This document shows, piece by piece, positions 51,632 to 60,980 of a stretch of DNA of 64,000 bases. Source of the stretch: Rhizorhabdus wittichii RW1. GTDB taxonomy: Bacteria > Pseudomonadota > Alphaproteobacteria > Sphingomonadales > Sphingomonadaceae. The DNA lies in contig CP000699.1 in the NCBI GenBank assembly GCA_000016765.1, positions 1,364,001 through 1,428,000 on the forward strand, in the 5' to 3' direction. A program made the position numbers and the translations under genes. Each line of letters opens with the position of its first letter. Positions within the stretch are counted from its first letter, which is position 1. The notes below the pieces were generated by a model, which worked only from the letters and a program-made list of their open reading frames with translations, was not told the DNA's origin and did not search any database.

Positions 51632-52495
51632 TCAGCGGCCGCGCATGCCGTCGAACACGTCGGCGAAGGCGGGCTGGTTGACATGGGTGATGCCCGAGCG
51701 GGCGGCCTCGATCACCAGCGGCAGCGGGTGGCCGTGCAGCGAGGCGATGATGATCTGCTTGACCACGCCATAGATGGCGCCGTCGGCCTCGATCACCTGG
51801 CGGCAGCGGCCGGCGAAGGGGCCGACGATGCCATAAGCGAGCAACACGCCGAGGAAGGTGCCGACCAGCGCCGAACCGATCATCGCGCCGAGGATCGCCG
51901 GCGGCTTGTCGATCGAGCCCATCGTCTTCACCACGCCGAGCACGGCCGCGACGATGCCGAGCGCGGGCAGCGAGTCGGCGAGGTTCTGCATCGCGTCGGC
52001 GGGCTTGATCTCGTCATGGTGGTGCGTCTTCAGCGCATTGTCCATGACGTCCTCGACCGCCATCGGATCGAGCGTGCCCGAGGAGATGACCACCAGACGC
52101 AGCGTGTCGGTGATCATGTGGATCAGCGTGTCGTCCTTGAGCAGCTTGGGATATTCGGCGAACAGCGTCGATCCCTTGGGGTCCTCGATATGCGGTTCGA
52201 GCGCGACGGGCCCCTCGGTGCGCAGCTTCTTCATCAGCGTCGAGACGAGGAAGATGACGTCGAGATAGTCCTTCTTGCCATATTTCGGTCCCTTGAAGAC
52301 CTTGGCGAAGCCGCCGCCGAGCGCCTTGAGCTCCTTCATCGAATTGCCGGCCACGACCGCGCCGAGCGCGGCGCCGCCGATGATCAGCATTTCGTGCGGG
52401 ATGGCATGCAGCACGGGCTCCAGGTCGCCGCCGGTGAAGGCGAATCCCCCGAACACCATGGCGAAGAGAATGACCAGGCCGATGCCAGCAAACAT
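51632..52495 (-). CDS. motA: Flagellar motor protein MotA
   Basis: A 287-residue stator subunit with four transmembrane helices: N-terminal pair (about 3-50), a long cytoplasmic loop with GPKYGKKDYLDVIFLVSTLM, and the C-terminal pair containing PALGIVAAVLGVVKTMGS (proton-channel Pro) and LVGTFLGVLLAYGIVGPFA. Length matches the MotA of alphaproteobacteria. First gene of motAB, downstream of flgL. Confidence 0.93.
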   Translation of the reverse strand: MFAGIGLVILFAMVFGGFAFTGGDLEPVLHAIPHEMLIIGGAALGAVVAGNSMKELKALGGGFAKVFKGPKYGKKDYLDVIFLVSTLMKKLRTEGPVALEPHIEDPKGSTLFAEYPKLLKDDTLIHMITDTLRLVVISSGTLDPMAVEDVMDNALKTHHHDEIKPADAMQNLADSLPALGIVAAVLGVVKTMGSIDKPPAILGAMIGSALVGTFLGVLLAYGIVGPFAGRCRQVIEADGAIYGVVKQIIIASLHGHPLPLVIEAARSGITHVNQPAFADVFDGMRGR

Positions 52496-52604
52496 GAACG
52501 CTTACTCCCAGGAATTCCGTCGGGTCCGGGCCCGGTCGCCGGTCCGTCCCCCATCACCGTTAACGGCACGAAAAGCAGATGCTTTATCCATGCCGCGAGC
52601 CCGC

Positions 52605-53462
52605 CTAGCGCAGGAAATCGAATAAAGTGTTGCTGTTGACCTTGGCGAAGGCGGCCTGCGCGGCCTGCAGCGTCAGGGTCTTGGCGTTGAGCTTCATGAT
52701 CGCCGCCGCGACGTCGGTGTCCTCGAGCGAGCTGCGCTCCTCGGAGAGTTGGGTCGAGACGCCTTCGAGCGTGTCGGCCGCGACGTCGAGCTGCTGGGCG
52801 CGGACGCCTTGGGCGGCGCGCTGATCGGTGACGCGCTGGACCGCCACGTCGATGTCCGACAGCGCGACGTCGGCAGCGGCGCGGCGCGCGGTGGCGTCGT
52901 CGGTCGAGATCGCGTCGATCGCGGTCCCGATCGCATCGTCGAGGCTGCCGGTGCCATGGGTATAGGCGAGGCCGTCGAACACGGTCGACCGCTGCGCGGT
53001 CGCCGCCAGCCGCACCGTCGACGACACCGATATCTGGAGCGGGGCGTCGGTCGGGAACAGCGCCTGGCCGGTCGGCGTGCTCGTGGTGGCGATGTTGCTG
53101 AGCGCGGTGCGCAGCGATTGCAGTTCCTGCACCATCGCCGCGCGATCGGCGGCCGATGCCGAATCCGACCGCCCGGCCAGCGTCAGTTCCTTCACGCGAT
53201 TGAAGATGTCGGCCATGTTGCCCATCTGCGTGTCGACCTGCGCGGCGACCGACTGCGCAGTCTGGATGTTGCGCGACCAGGTGACCTGGTCGGCCTGCAC
53301 GCGGCGCAGCTCGGCGATGCGGGCGGCCGAGATCGGATCGTCGGACGCCGTCTGCACCTTCTTGCCGGTCGATATCTCGGTCTGGGTGCGGGCAATCTCC
53401 TCGCCGAGCTTCGCCTGGCGGTTGATTTGCGCAATGGCGCTGTAGCGGGTCGCGGAGATCAC
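52605..53462 (-). CDS. flgL: Flagellar hook-filament junction protein FlgL (HAP3)
   Basis: A 285-residue flagellin-like protein. N-terminal TRYSAIAQINRQAKLGEEIARTQTEISTGKK and C-terminal SSLEDTDVAAAIMKLNAKTLTLQAAQAAFAKV are the D0/D1 coiled-coil halves typical of HAP3. GTG start with AAGGAT before it, 12 bases after flgK. Last flg gene of the unit. Confidence 0.9.
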   Translation of the reverse strand: MISATRYSAIAQINRQAKLGEEIARTQTEISTGKKVQTASDDPISAARIAELRRVQADQVTWSRNIQTAQSVAAQVDTQMGNMADIFNRVKELTLAGRSDSASAADRAAMVQELQSLRTALSNIATTSTPTGQALFPTDAPLQISVSSTVRLAATAQRSTVFDGLAYTHGTGSLDDAIGTAIDAISTDDATARRAAADVALSDIDVAVQRVTDQRAAQGVRAQQLDVAADTLEGVSTQLSEERSSLEDTDVAAAIMKLNAKTLTLQAAQAAFAKVNSNTLFDFLR

Positions 53463-53474
53463 CGGTCAATCCTT

Positions 53475-54827
53475 CTAGTTGAACAGGCCCAGGATTTCCT
53501 GGAGGGTTTCGCGGGCGACCTGGATGATCCGGGCCGAGCCGCTATAGGCCTGCTGGAAACGCAGGAGCTGCGCCGCCTCGACATCGAGATCGACGCCCGT
53601 GACCTCGTCGAGCTGCTGGTAGGCGCCATCGCGCTGGGTGGCGGTCGCCGTCTTCTCCGCCTTGGCCGCCGACACGCTCTGCGCATGCGCCGAGACGAGC
53701 TGCGACCATTGCGCTTCCGGCCCGGTGGAATTGCGATAGTCCTTCAGCGCCAGCGCATTGCCGTTGGCGACGCCGCCCTTCGCGGCGGCGATCTTCGACA
53801 GGTCGCTGGTGGTGACCTCCAGCGTATCCGCCGTCGTGCCGGTGATCAGCGCCGCGCCGGGATCGCCGTTGCGATCGACGCCCGCGCTGTTCCAGTCGTT
53901 GATCACCTGCGCGAAGCGGCCGGCGATCGCATCGAGCGAGTCGCGGCGCGAGGCGATGATGTTGGCCGCGTCGGCGAGCCCGGCGAGCGAGCCCGATTGC
54001 GGGTTCATCGCCATTTCGCTGCCGAAGCCCGAGGCGATCAGCGAGAAGCGGCCGCTGTCCGATGCGACAAGCCCGACATAGCCGGCATTGGTGCTGGCGG
54101 CGTCGACCAGGGTGACGGTGCTGTCGCCGAGCAGCTTGACCGTGGCGCGGCCGTCATCTTCCAGCTTCACGTCGATGCCGACCGCGTTGGAGATGCTCTG
54201 CAGCACTTGGTCGCGCTGGTCCTGGAGCAACGCCTGGCCCGACGAGCCCGCACCGGCGCGGCGGAGCGCCGAATTGATCTGCACCAGCGTGCGCAGGTCG
54301 TCGTTGAGCTTGGCGACGGCGTTCTGCGCCTCGGTCGAGACGCCGTCGGCCGCCGAGCGCAGCGCGGTCGAGGTGGTCTTGAACTGGTTCACCGCATTGC
54401 CGAGCGCGGTCAGCAGGGTCAGGCGGTTGGTGTCGCTGCTGACATCGGCGCTCATCGCCTCGGCGGCGGTGAACACGCTCGACATCTTCACGCCCAGGCC
54501 GACGTCGGAATCGTCGAGCGCGGCCTCGGCGGTGTCGAGCCAGGTCGCCTTGGCGTCGGCGCGCGCCGCCTCCGAATTGGCGAAGCGCGCATAGGTGCTG
54601 CGATAATTGTCGAAGATGCGCTGGACGCTGCCCGCCTCGACGCCGCCGAACACCGCCGAGGAGCGGTAGATATAGCTGTTCGCCGCGGAGACGGCCGACT
54701 CGTTGAGCACCACCTTGCGGCGGCTGTAGCCCTCGGTCTCCGCGTTCGAGACGTTCTCGCCGACCGTGGCCAGCGCCGTCCGATAGGCGACGACGCCCGA
54801 GCGGCCGATCTGGAGGAGGTCGCTCAT
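53475..54827 (-). CDS. flgK: Flagellar hook-associated protein FlgK (HAP1)
   Basis: A 450-residue protein. MSDLLQIGRSGVVAYRTALATVGENVSNAETEGYSRRKVV is the HAP1 N-terminus (A-N-x-x-T-x-G-Y-S-R); the C-terminus EVTGVDLDVEAAQLLRFQQAYSGSARIIQ is the rod/hook helix motif. Overlaps flgJ by ATGA. Confidence 0.92.
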   Translation of the reverse strand: MSDLLQIGRSGVVAYRTALATVGENVSNAETEGYSRRKVVLNESAVSAANSYIYRSSAVFGGVEAGSVQRIFDNYRSTYARFANSEAARADAKATWLDTAEAALDDSDVGLGVKMSSVFTAAEAMSADVSSDTNRLTLLTALGNAVNQFKTTSTALRSAADGVSTEAQNAVAKLNDDLRTLVQINSALRRAGAGSSGQALLQDQRDQVLQSISNAVGIDVKLEDDGRATVKLLGDSTVTLVDAASTNAGYVGLVASDSGRFSLIASGFGSEMAMNPQSGSLAGLADAANIIASRRDSLDAIAGRFAQVINDWNSAGVDRNGDPGAALITGTTADTLEVTTSDLSKIAAAKGGVANGNALALKDYRNSTGPEAQWSQLVSAHAQSVSAAKAEKTATATQRDGAYQQLDEVTGVDLDVEAAQLLRFQQAYSGSARIIQVARETLQEILGLFN

Positions 54828-55192
54828 CCGCTCGCCCCGTCGGCCTTGGCGGCGTCGGCGGTCGCGGCGGCGTCGGTCGATCCGGTCGATCCGGTCGTGG
54901 CGGCGGGCTTCGCCACGCGCGCCTGGAACTGGCGGACGAGCAGGTCGGCGATGCCGATCGCGCCCTTGTTCGCGAGCTGGTCGGCGAGGTTCGAGTCCTG
55001 CATGTCGCGGAACTGGTCGGTCGCGTCGCTGCCGAACAGATCGTCGTCGCACAGCTTCGCGTCGCGGGTCGACTTGAGCATCTGGCGGGTGAAGATCGCC
55101 TCGAACTGCTTCGCGGCGGCCTTGAGCTGGTCGAGCCCGCTCGCCTTGGGATCGGCGAGCGCGCCGACCTTCGCGGAAACATTGCCGATCAT
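54824..55192 (-). CDS. flgJ: FlgJ-like rod-binding protein (no muramidase domain)
   Basis: A 122-residue protein with the rod-binding motif KAAAKQFEAIFTRQMLKSTRD followed by FRDMQDSNLADQLANKGAIGIADLL. The C-terminal muramidase half of enterobacterial FlgJ is absent, as in many alphaproteobacteria; the last 25 residues are a low-complexity Ala/Thr/Asp tail. Overlaps flgI and flgK by four bases. Confidence 0.88.
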   Translation of the reverse strand: MIGNVSAKVGALADPKASGLDQLKAAAKQFEAIFTRQMLKSTRDAKLCDDDLFGSDATDQFRDMQDSNLADQLANKGAIGIADLLVRQFQARVAKPAATTGSTGSTDAAATADAAKADGASG

Positions 55193-56292
55193 AGCACCAC
55201 CAGCTCCGCCTTCATCGCGCCCGCCTGCTTGAGCGCCTCGAGGATCGCGACCAGATCGGCCGGCGAGGCGCCGATCGCGTTGACCGCCTTGACGATGTCG
55301 GCCAGCGACGCGCCGGGGTTGAACTCGAACATCGGCCGGGCCTCCTGCTCGACGTTGATCGCGCTCGACTGCTGGACGGCGGTCTGCCCGCGCGAGAAAG
55401 GCTGCGGCTGGATGATCTGCGGCTTCTCGTCGACCTGGACGGTCATCTTGCCATGGGTGACGGCGACCGGTGCGATCCGCACCGCGCCGTTGATCACGAC
55501 GGTGCCGGTGCGCGCGTTGACGACGACCCGCGCGGGGGCTTCGGCCGTGTCGACCTCCAGATTCTCGATCCGGCTCATCAGCGCGGTGCGGACCTCGGCG
55601 CCCTGCGGCGCGTCGATGGTGATGGTGGTGGCGTCGATCGAGCGGGCGATCGGCTGGCCGAGCCGGCCGTTGATCGCGGCGGCGACGCGCTGCGAGGTGG
55701 TGAGGTCGCCCTCCGAAAGGTCGAAGCGGAGCTGCGGCGTCGTCGCGAAGCCGGCGTCGACGCTGCGCTCGACCGTCGCCCCGCCGGGGATGCGGCCGGC
55801 GGTCGGCACGTTGATCGTCAGCTTGGAGCCGTCGGCGGCGTCGATGCCGAGACCGCCGACCGCGAGATTGCCCTGCGCCATCGCGTAGATCTGACCGTCG
55901 GCGCCCATCAGCGGCGCCATGATCAGCGTGCCGCCGCGCAGCGACTTGGCCTTGCCCAGCGCCGATATGGTGATGTCGAGCCGCTGGCCGGGCTTGGCGA
56001 AGGCGGGCAGCTCGGCGGTGATCATCACCGCCGCCGCGTTCTTGAGCGCCGGGTTGACGCCGGCCGGAAGCTGCAGGCCGAAGCGCGAGGCGACGCCCTT
56101 CATGCCGAGGGTCGAATAATCGAGGCTGTCGTCACCGGTCCCCGCCAGGCCGACGACGATGCCGTAGCCGGTGAGCTGGTTCGCGCGCAGGCCCGCGAAG
56201 CTGCCGATGTCCTTGATCCGTTCGGCATGGCCCGCCCCCGCGAGGGCGAGGCCGGAGAAGCAGAACAGGGCGGTGATCAGGGCGCGGAACAT
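55189..56292 (-). CDS. flgI: Flagellar P-ring protein FlgI
   Basis: A 367-residue periplasmic ring protein with signal peptide (LITALFCFSGLALAGAGHA). RIKDIGSFAGLRANQLTGYGIVVGLAGTGDD and TLGMKGVASRFG with LPAGVNPALKNAAAVMITAEL are the FlgI signature; C-terminal LADIVKAVNAIGASPADLVAILEALKQAGAM completes it. Confidence 0.95.
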   Translation of the reverse strand: MFRALITALFCFSGLALAGAGHAERIKDIGSFAGLRANQLTGYGIVVGLAGTGDDSLDYSTLGMKGVASRFGLQLPAGVNPALKNAAAVMITAELPAFAKPGQRLDITISALGKAKSLRGGTLIMAPLMGADGQIYAMAQGNLAVGGLGIDAADGSKLTINVPTAGRIPGGATVERSVDAGFATTPQLRFDLSEGDLTTSQRVAAAINGRLGQPIARSIDATTITIDAPQGAEVRTALMSRIENLEVDTAEAPARVVVNARTGTVVINGAVRIAPVAVTHGKMTVQVDEKPQIIQPQPFSRGQTAVQQSSAINVEQEARPMFEFNPGASLADIVKAVNAIGASPADLVAILEALKQAGAMKAELVVL

Positions 56293-56318
56293 GAACGGCC
56301 AATCCTCGAAATTCTTAA

Positions 56319-57002
56319 TCAGAATGGACTCAAGATGGAAAAGAAACGGTTAAGCCATCCCTGCCGCGAGCCGCGGGCGATCTCGCCCTTGCCCGAATAG
56401 GTGATGCGGGCGTCGGCGACGCGGGTCGACGGAACCCGGTTGTCCGGGCCGATGTCGGCGGCGCGGATCAGGCCGGTGATCGCGATATTCTCGTCGCCGC
56501 GGTTGAGCGTCAGTAGCTTCTCCCCGCGCACCAGCATCGTCCCGTTCGGATAGACCCGGACGATCGAGACGCTGATCTCGCCGTTGAGCTGGTTCGACTG
56601 GGCGGCGGCGCCCTTGCCGGTGAAGGTGCTGCCCCCGCTCGCGCCGACGTCGGTCGGCTTGAACAGCGACAGCGGGCCGGTGGTCGGCGGGGTCAGGCCC
56701 AGTTCGCCCGATCGATCGGTCGACGCGCTGTTCGACTTGGCCGCCTGGGTCCGCTCGACCAGCGTGATCGTGACGATGTCGCCGATCATCGCGGCGCGCG
56801 CGCCGTTGGTCAGCGCCGAATAGCCGTTGGCGGCCTGGTAGATCGCGCCGTTCGCCTGCGACGGCAGCGGCTCCGCCGCGAACACCGGCGAATAGTCGAT
56901 GGCGCGGGCGCGCTTGGCGGCCAGCGCCGGATCGGCGGCGGCACCGAGCGACAGCGCCGCGAACGCGCCGAGCAGGACGGCCTTAGAGGTTCTGGTTGAC
57001 AT
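56319..57002 (-). CDS. flgH: Flagellar L-ring protein FlgH
   Basis: A 227-residue outer-membrane ring protein. ARAAMIGDIVTITLVERTQA, GEISVSIVRVYPNGTMLVRGEKLLTLN and GLIRAADIGPDNRVPSTRVADARITYSGKGEIA are conserved FlgH text. The signal region LLGAFAALSLGAAADPALAAK lacks the lipobox cysteine of most FlgH proteins, so acylation is not expected. It begins within the end of flgG (20-base overlap). Confidence 0.93.
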   Translation of the reverse strand: MSTRTSKAVLLGAFAALSLGAAADPALAAKRARAIDYSPVFAAEPLPSQANGAIYQAANGYSALTNGARAAMIGDIVTITLVERTQAAKSNSASTDRSGELGLTPPTTGPLSLFKPTDVGASGGSTFTGKGAAAQSNQLNGEISVSIVRVYPNGTMLVRGEKLLTLNRGDENIAITGLIRAADIGPDNRVPSTRVADARITYSGKGEIARGSRQGWLNRFFSILSPF

Positions 57003-57771
57003 ATTGCAGCATCTGGTCGGTCGAGGAGATCATCTTGCTGTTCACCTCATAGGCGCGCTGCGTCTCGATCATGTCGACCAGCTCCTCGACGATGTTGACG
57101 TTCGAGGATTCGAGCGACGACTGCTGGATCGTGCCGCGCCCGTCGATGCCGCCGGGGCCGGTCTGCGGCTGGCCCGAGGCGGGGGTCTCGGTCAGGATGT
57201 TGTTGCCCTCGGCCTGAAGCCCCGCCGGGTTGGAGAAGCGCGCCAGCTCGATCTTGCCCAGCTCGGTCGAGGTCGTCTCGCCGGCCTGGGTCGCGCTGAC
57301 CGTGCCGTCGGCGGCGATCGTCAGGTTGGTCGTGTTCTCGGGGATCTGGATCTGCGGCTGGAGATGATAGCCGTCGGCGGTGACGATCGTGCCGTCGTCC
57401 GAACGGTTGAAATTGCCGTCGCGGGTATAGCCGGTCCGGCCGTCGGGCAGCAGCACCTGGAAATAGCCGTCGCCCTGGATCGCCATGTCGAGCGGGTTGC
57501 CGGTCTCCTGCAGCGCGCCCTGGGTCTGGATCTTGGCGGTGCCGTTGATCTGGACGCCGGTGCCGAGATTGGTGCCGGTCGCGAATTTGGTCGAATCCGA
57601 CGAGGCGGCGCCCGGCGCCGTCATCGCCTGATAGGCGAGCGTCTCGAAGCTGGCGCGGTCGCGCTTGAAGCCGGTGGTGTTCACGTTCGCCAGGTTGTTG
57701 GCGATCACCTGCATGCGCATGTTCTGGGCATCGAGGCCCGTGCGCGCGACGTGCAGTGCTGCGTTGCTCAT
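56983..57771 (-). CDS. flgG: Flagellar distal rod protein FlgG
   Basis: A 262-residue rod protein: ALHVARTGLDAQNMRMQVIANNLANVNTTGFKRDRASFE at the start and LESSNVNIVEELVDMIETQRAYEVNSKMISSTDQMLQ at the end are the classical FlgG ends. Lies between flgF (21 bases) and flgH. Confidence 0.95.
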   Translation of the reverse strand: MSNAALHVARTGLDAQNMRMQVIANNLANVNTTGFKRDRASFETLAYQAMTAPGAASSDSTKFATGTNLGTGVQINGTAKIQTQGALQETGNPLDMAIQGDGYFQVLLPDGRTGYTRDGNFNRSDDGTIVTADGYHLQPQIQIPENTTNLTIAADGTVSATQAGETTSTELGKIELARFSNPAGLQAEGNNILTETPASGQPQTGPGGIDGRGTIQQSSLESSNVNIVEELVDMIETQRAYEVNSKMISSTDQMLQYVNQNL

Positions 57772-57792
57772 GGCAAGCTACTCCTCTGAACT

Positions 57793-58536
57793 TTAATCGA
57801 ACCGCATGAGATCGGCCGACGCCTTGTCGATGTCCTGGGCCGAACTCATCATCTTGACCTGCATGTCCCAGTCCCGGCTCGCCTCGATCATGTCGATCAG
57901 CGTGGTCGAGACGTTGACGTTCGATCCCTCGATCGCGCCCTGCCGGACCGCCGCCTGGGGATCGGCGCCGAGCGTGCCGCCGCTCTGCGGGCGGAACAGG
58001 CCGTCGAGCCCCTTGGCGACCGCGCTGCCGTTGGTCGATACCAGCTTGAGCCGGTCGACCATCTGCATCTGGGTCGGATCGCCGCCCTGCGGCACGATCG
58101 AGATCGTGCCGTCGCCGGCGATCACCAGCCTGTCATAGGGCGGCAGGGTGATCGGTCCGCCATCGCCGAGGACGGGCATCCCGTCGCCGGTGGTCAGCAG
58201 CCCGCTGTCGCCGATCTGGAGATCGCCGCGGCGGGTATAGGCCTCGTCGCCCTCGCGGCTCTGCACCGCGAGCAGCGTGTCCTTGCCCTGCAACGCGACG
58301 TCGAGGTCCCGGCCGGTCTCGTTGATCGTGCCTTCGCTCATGTCGGCCGAGGTGACCTCGCCCGAATTGGTCGCGCGGCTGTCGAACCCGTCGCCCTTGA
58401 GCCACAGCGCCGTGCTCGAGCTCATCTCGCCGCGGAAGCCCACGGTGTTGGCGTTGGCGAGGTTGTTGGCGGTCATCGTCTGACGCGCCATCGCCGATCG
58501 CATCGCCGAGAGGGAGCTGTAGATCAGCTTGTCCAT
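57793..58536 (-). CDS. flgF: Flagellar proximal rod protein FlgF
   Basis: A 247-residue rod protein of the FlgE/F/G type: SSLSAMRSAMARQTMTANNLANANTVGFRGEM at the start, VALQGKDTLLAVQSREGDEAYTRRGDLQIG in the middle, and EGSNVNVSTTLIDMIEASRDWDMQVKMMSSAQ at the end. Position between flgE and flgG settles the assignment. Confidence 0.93.
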   Translation of the reverse strand: MDKLIYSSLSAMRSAMARQTMTANNLANANTVGFRGEMSSSTALWLKGDGFDSRATNSGEVTSADMSEGTINETGRDLDVALQGKDTLLAVQSREGDEAYTRRGDLQIGDSGLLTTGDGMPVLGDGGPITLPPYDRLVIAGDGTISIVPQGGDPTQMQMVDRLKLVSTNGSAVAKGLDGLFRPQSGGTLGADPQAAVRQGAIEGSNVNVSTTLIDMIEASRDWDMQVKMMSSAQDIDKASADLMRFD

Positions 58537-58565
58537 GGCCGGGGTCCTCTAGTCCGTCAGCGGGA

Positions 58566-59873
58566 TCAGGTGCGCAGGTTGACGATCGTCTGGGTCATGG
58601 TGTTGGCCGCCTCGATCGTCTTGGCGTTGGCCGAGAAGTTGCGCTGCGCCTGGATCAGCGCGACCAGTTCCTCGGTGATGTCGACATTGGCCTGTTCGAG
58701 CGCGCCGGACTGGATCTGGCCGGTGCCGTTGCTGCTCGCCTCGCCGATGATCGGTTCGCCCGACAGGCCGGTGGCGCCCCACTTGCTGTCGCCGAGCTGG
58801 CGCAGCCCCTCCGGGTTGGAGAAGTTGGCGAGGATGATCTTGCCCAGCGCCTGGCTGTCGCCGTTCGAGAAGGTCGCGACGATCAGGCCGTCCGCGCCGA
58901 CCGACACGTTGTCCAGCTGGCCGGCGGCATAGCCGTCCTGGTCGAAGCTGGTCAGCGTGAACGGCGAAGCCGACATCTTGGTGCTGCCGCTGTAGTTCAG
59001 GGTGAATTCGAGCGGAGCCGAAGCGCCGGCCGGGGTGAGCGGACCGAGATTGATGGCGCCCGACGGAGCGGTCTTGGCGCCGGTGCTGTCGAAGGTCAGC
59101 GTCAGCGGCGCCGGCTGGGTCGCGGCCGAGCTGTCATAGCTGATCTCGGTGTCGCCAATGAAGGTGTGCGCGGTCCAGTTGGTGTCGGTGACCGAGCCGC
59201 CCGGCAGGTTCTCGCGGATATAATAGGTGGTCATCGGGAAGGCATTGCCCGCCGCGTCATAGACCGTGGTGGTGGTCGACTGGTTGTAGCTGTTCGGATC
59301 GGTACGGTCGAACTTGTAGGGGTTCGTCGTGCTGTAGATCGCCCGGGTCGAGGGCACGTCGCCCGCCGACGGGAAGGTCACCGACAGGTCGATCGTCTGC
59401 GTCGCCTTCGAGGTGCCCGAGGTGAGCGGGAGCTGTATCGAGCGGGCCGAGCTGAGGCCGGTCGCGGTGACGTTGCCCTTGGTGTCGGTCGGCAGCGCCT
59501 GCAGATAGGCGCCCGAGGAGTCGACCAGGAAGCGGTTCGCGTCGACGCTGAACGCGCCGTTGCGGGTGTAGCTGACCTGCCCGTTCGAGTTGGAGGCGCG
59601 GGTCACGAAGAAGCCCTGGCCCGAGATGGCGAGATCGAGCGAGCGCTCCGACGATTCGAGGCCGCCCTGGGTGAACTGCTGGGCGATGCCGCGCAGGCGG
59701 GTGCCCTGGCCGGCGATGCCGGAGCTCTGCATCGGCGAGGAGGAGACGAGGTCGCCGAACTCGGTGCCGCTGCGCTTGAAGCCGGTGGTGCCGACATTGG
59801 CGATGTTGTTCGAGATGACGGCGAGGTCGGTCTGCGAGGCCTTGAGGCCGGAAAGCGCGGTGTAGAAGGACAT
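58566..59873 (-). CDS. flgE: Flagellar hook protein FlgE
   Basis: A 435-residue hook protein. N-terminus FYTALSGLKASQTDLAVISNNIANVGTTGFKRSG, C-terminus LEQANVDITEELVALIQAQRNFSANAKTIEAANTM. The central region (about 130-330) is Thr/Ser/Gly-rich hook-specific sequence. Length fits the shorter alphaproteobacterial hook proteins. Confidence 0.94.
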   Translation of the reverse strand: MSFYTALSGLKASQTDLAVISNNIANVGTTGFKRSGTEFGDLVSSSPMQSSGIAGQGTRLRGIAQQFTQGGLESSERSLDLAISGQGFFVTRASNSNGQVSYTRNGAFSVDANRFLVDSSGAYLQALPTDTKGNVTATGLSSARSIQLPLTSGTSKATQTIDLSVTFPSAGDVPSTRAIYSTTNPYKFDRTDPNSYNQSTTTTVYDAAGNAFPMTTYYIRENLPGGSVTDTNWTAHTFIGDTEISYDSSAATQPAPLTLTFDSTGAKTAPSGAINLGPLTPAGASAPLEFTLNYSGSTKMSASPFTLTSFDQDGYAAGQLDNVSVGADGLIVATFSNGDSQALGKIILANFSNPEGLRQLGDSKWGATGLSGEPIIGEASSNGTGQIQSGALEQANVDITEELVALIQAQRNFSANAKTIEAANTMTQTIVNLRT

Positions 59874-59896
59874 GGGGGCTTGCTCCGTTACCGAAA

Positions 59897-60577
59897 TCAG
59901 GAAAGCTGAAGGGCGTCCGCCGGGTCGAAATTGCCCAGCGGGGTGACGATCTTGGTGGAACCGCTGGCCGGCGAGCTGACGCTCGCGACGGTGGCCCAGC
60001 TCGACGTGGTGATGCCGGCCATCGCCTGCGCCTGGCTGTCCTTGGCGGAGGCGACGATGGTCAGCGGACCGGCGACGGGATTGCCGTCCTGGTCCTTGCC
60101 GTCCCAGTAGAAGGGGACGTCGCCGGCCGGCACGTTGGTGGCGCTGCCGGTGTAGACGACGGTGCCGCTGCCATCGACCAGGCTGATGTCGACCCGCGAG
60201 GCGGCGTCCGGCAGGGTGACGTTGCCGGCGAAGGAACCGTCGGCCAGCGCGCTGGCGGCCTTGGACGGCAGCAGCGCCGCCTTGCCGATCCAGTTGGCGG
60301 CGTCGGCGACGCGCGACTGCTGGAGGCTCTGGACCATCGACTTGAGCGACTGGTTCATCTCGGCGATGCCGGTCGTCTGCGAGAATTGCGCCATCTGGGC
60401 GACCATCTGCGTGTTGTCGACCGGGTTGAACGGGTCCTGCGTCTGCATCTGCGTGGTCAGCAGCTTCAGGAAGTCGTTCTGGCTGAGCGACTCGTTGCTC
60501 TTCTTGGTCGTGGTGGTCGAGCTGTTCTTCGCGCCGTTCAGGCTGTCGAGATAGCTGCTACCGGTGGATATCGTCAT
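59897..60577 (-). CDS. flgD: Flagellar hook cap/assembly protein FlgD
   Basis: A 226-residue hook-cap protein: SLSQNDFLKLLTTQMQTQDPFNPVDNTQMVAQMAQFSQ is the FlgD motif; the C-terminal half (VPFYWDGKDQDGNPVAGPLTI) is the FlgD Ig-like domain (FLGD_Ig). Overlaps flgC by ATGA. Confidence 0.94.
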   Translation of the reverse strand: MTISTGSSYLDSLNGAKNSSTTTTKKSNESLSQNDFLKLLTTQMQTQDPFNPVDNTQMVAQMAQFSQTTGIAEMNQSLKSMVQSLQQSRVADAANWIGKAALLPSKAASALADGSFAGNVTLPDAASRVDISLVDGSGTVVYTGSATNVPAGDVPFYWDGKDQDGNPVAGPLTIVASAKDSQAQAMAGITTSSWATVASVSSPASGSTKIVTPLGNFDPADALQLS

Positions 60578-60978
60578 TTGCCGAGCCTCAGCGTGTCGAG
60601 GGTGAGCGTCTTGGCGGTCTGCATGACCGAGACGTTGTTCTGGTACTGGCGCGCGGTCTCCATCATCTCGACCAGCTCCTGCGCCTGGTCGACGCCCGCT
60701 TCCCAGACATTGCCGTCCTTGTCGGCCTTGGGATGGTTGGGGTCGTAGCGCTTGGTCGGCTCGATGTTGGAGGCGACAACCTGGTCGACCTTGACCGTCG
60801 CGACGCCGGGGGCGTCGGTGACCGAGGAGAAGACCGGCTTGATCGCGCGGAACGCCTCGGCCTTGCTGCCCGCGACCGACCCCGCATTGGCGAGGTTCGA
60901 GGCCGAGGTGTTGAGCCGGACCATCTGCGCCGACATGGCGCGGCCCGCGATGTCGAAGACGGAGAGATTGCCCGCCAT
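60574..60978 (-). CDS. flgC: Flagellar proximal rod protein FlgC
   Basis: A 134-residue rod protein: FDIAGRAMSAQMVRLNTSASNLANAGS at the start and KYDPNHPKADKDGNV-like text (KRYDPNHPKADKDGNVWEA) followed by LVEMMETARQYQNNVSVMQTAKTLTLDTLRLGK. Two bases after flgB. Confidence 0.95.
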   Translation of the reverse strand: MAGNLSVFDIAGRAMSAQMVRLNTSASNLANAGSVAGSKAEAFRAIKPVFSSVTDAPGVATVKVDQVVASNIEPTKRYDPNHPKADKDGNVWEAGVDQAQELVEMMETARQYQNNVSVMQTAKTLTLDTLRLGK

Positions 60979-60980
60979 GC

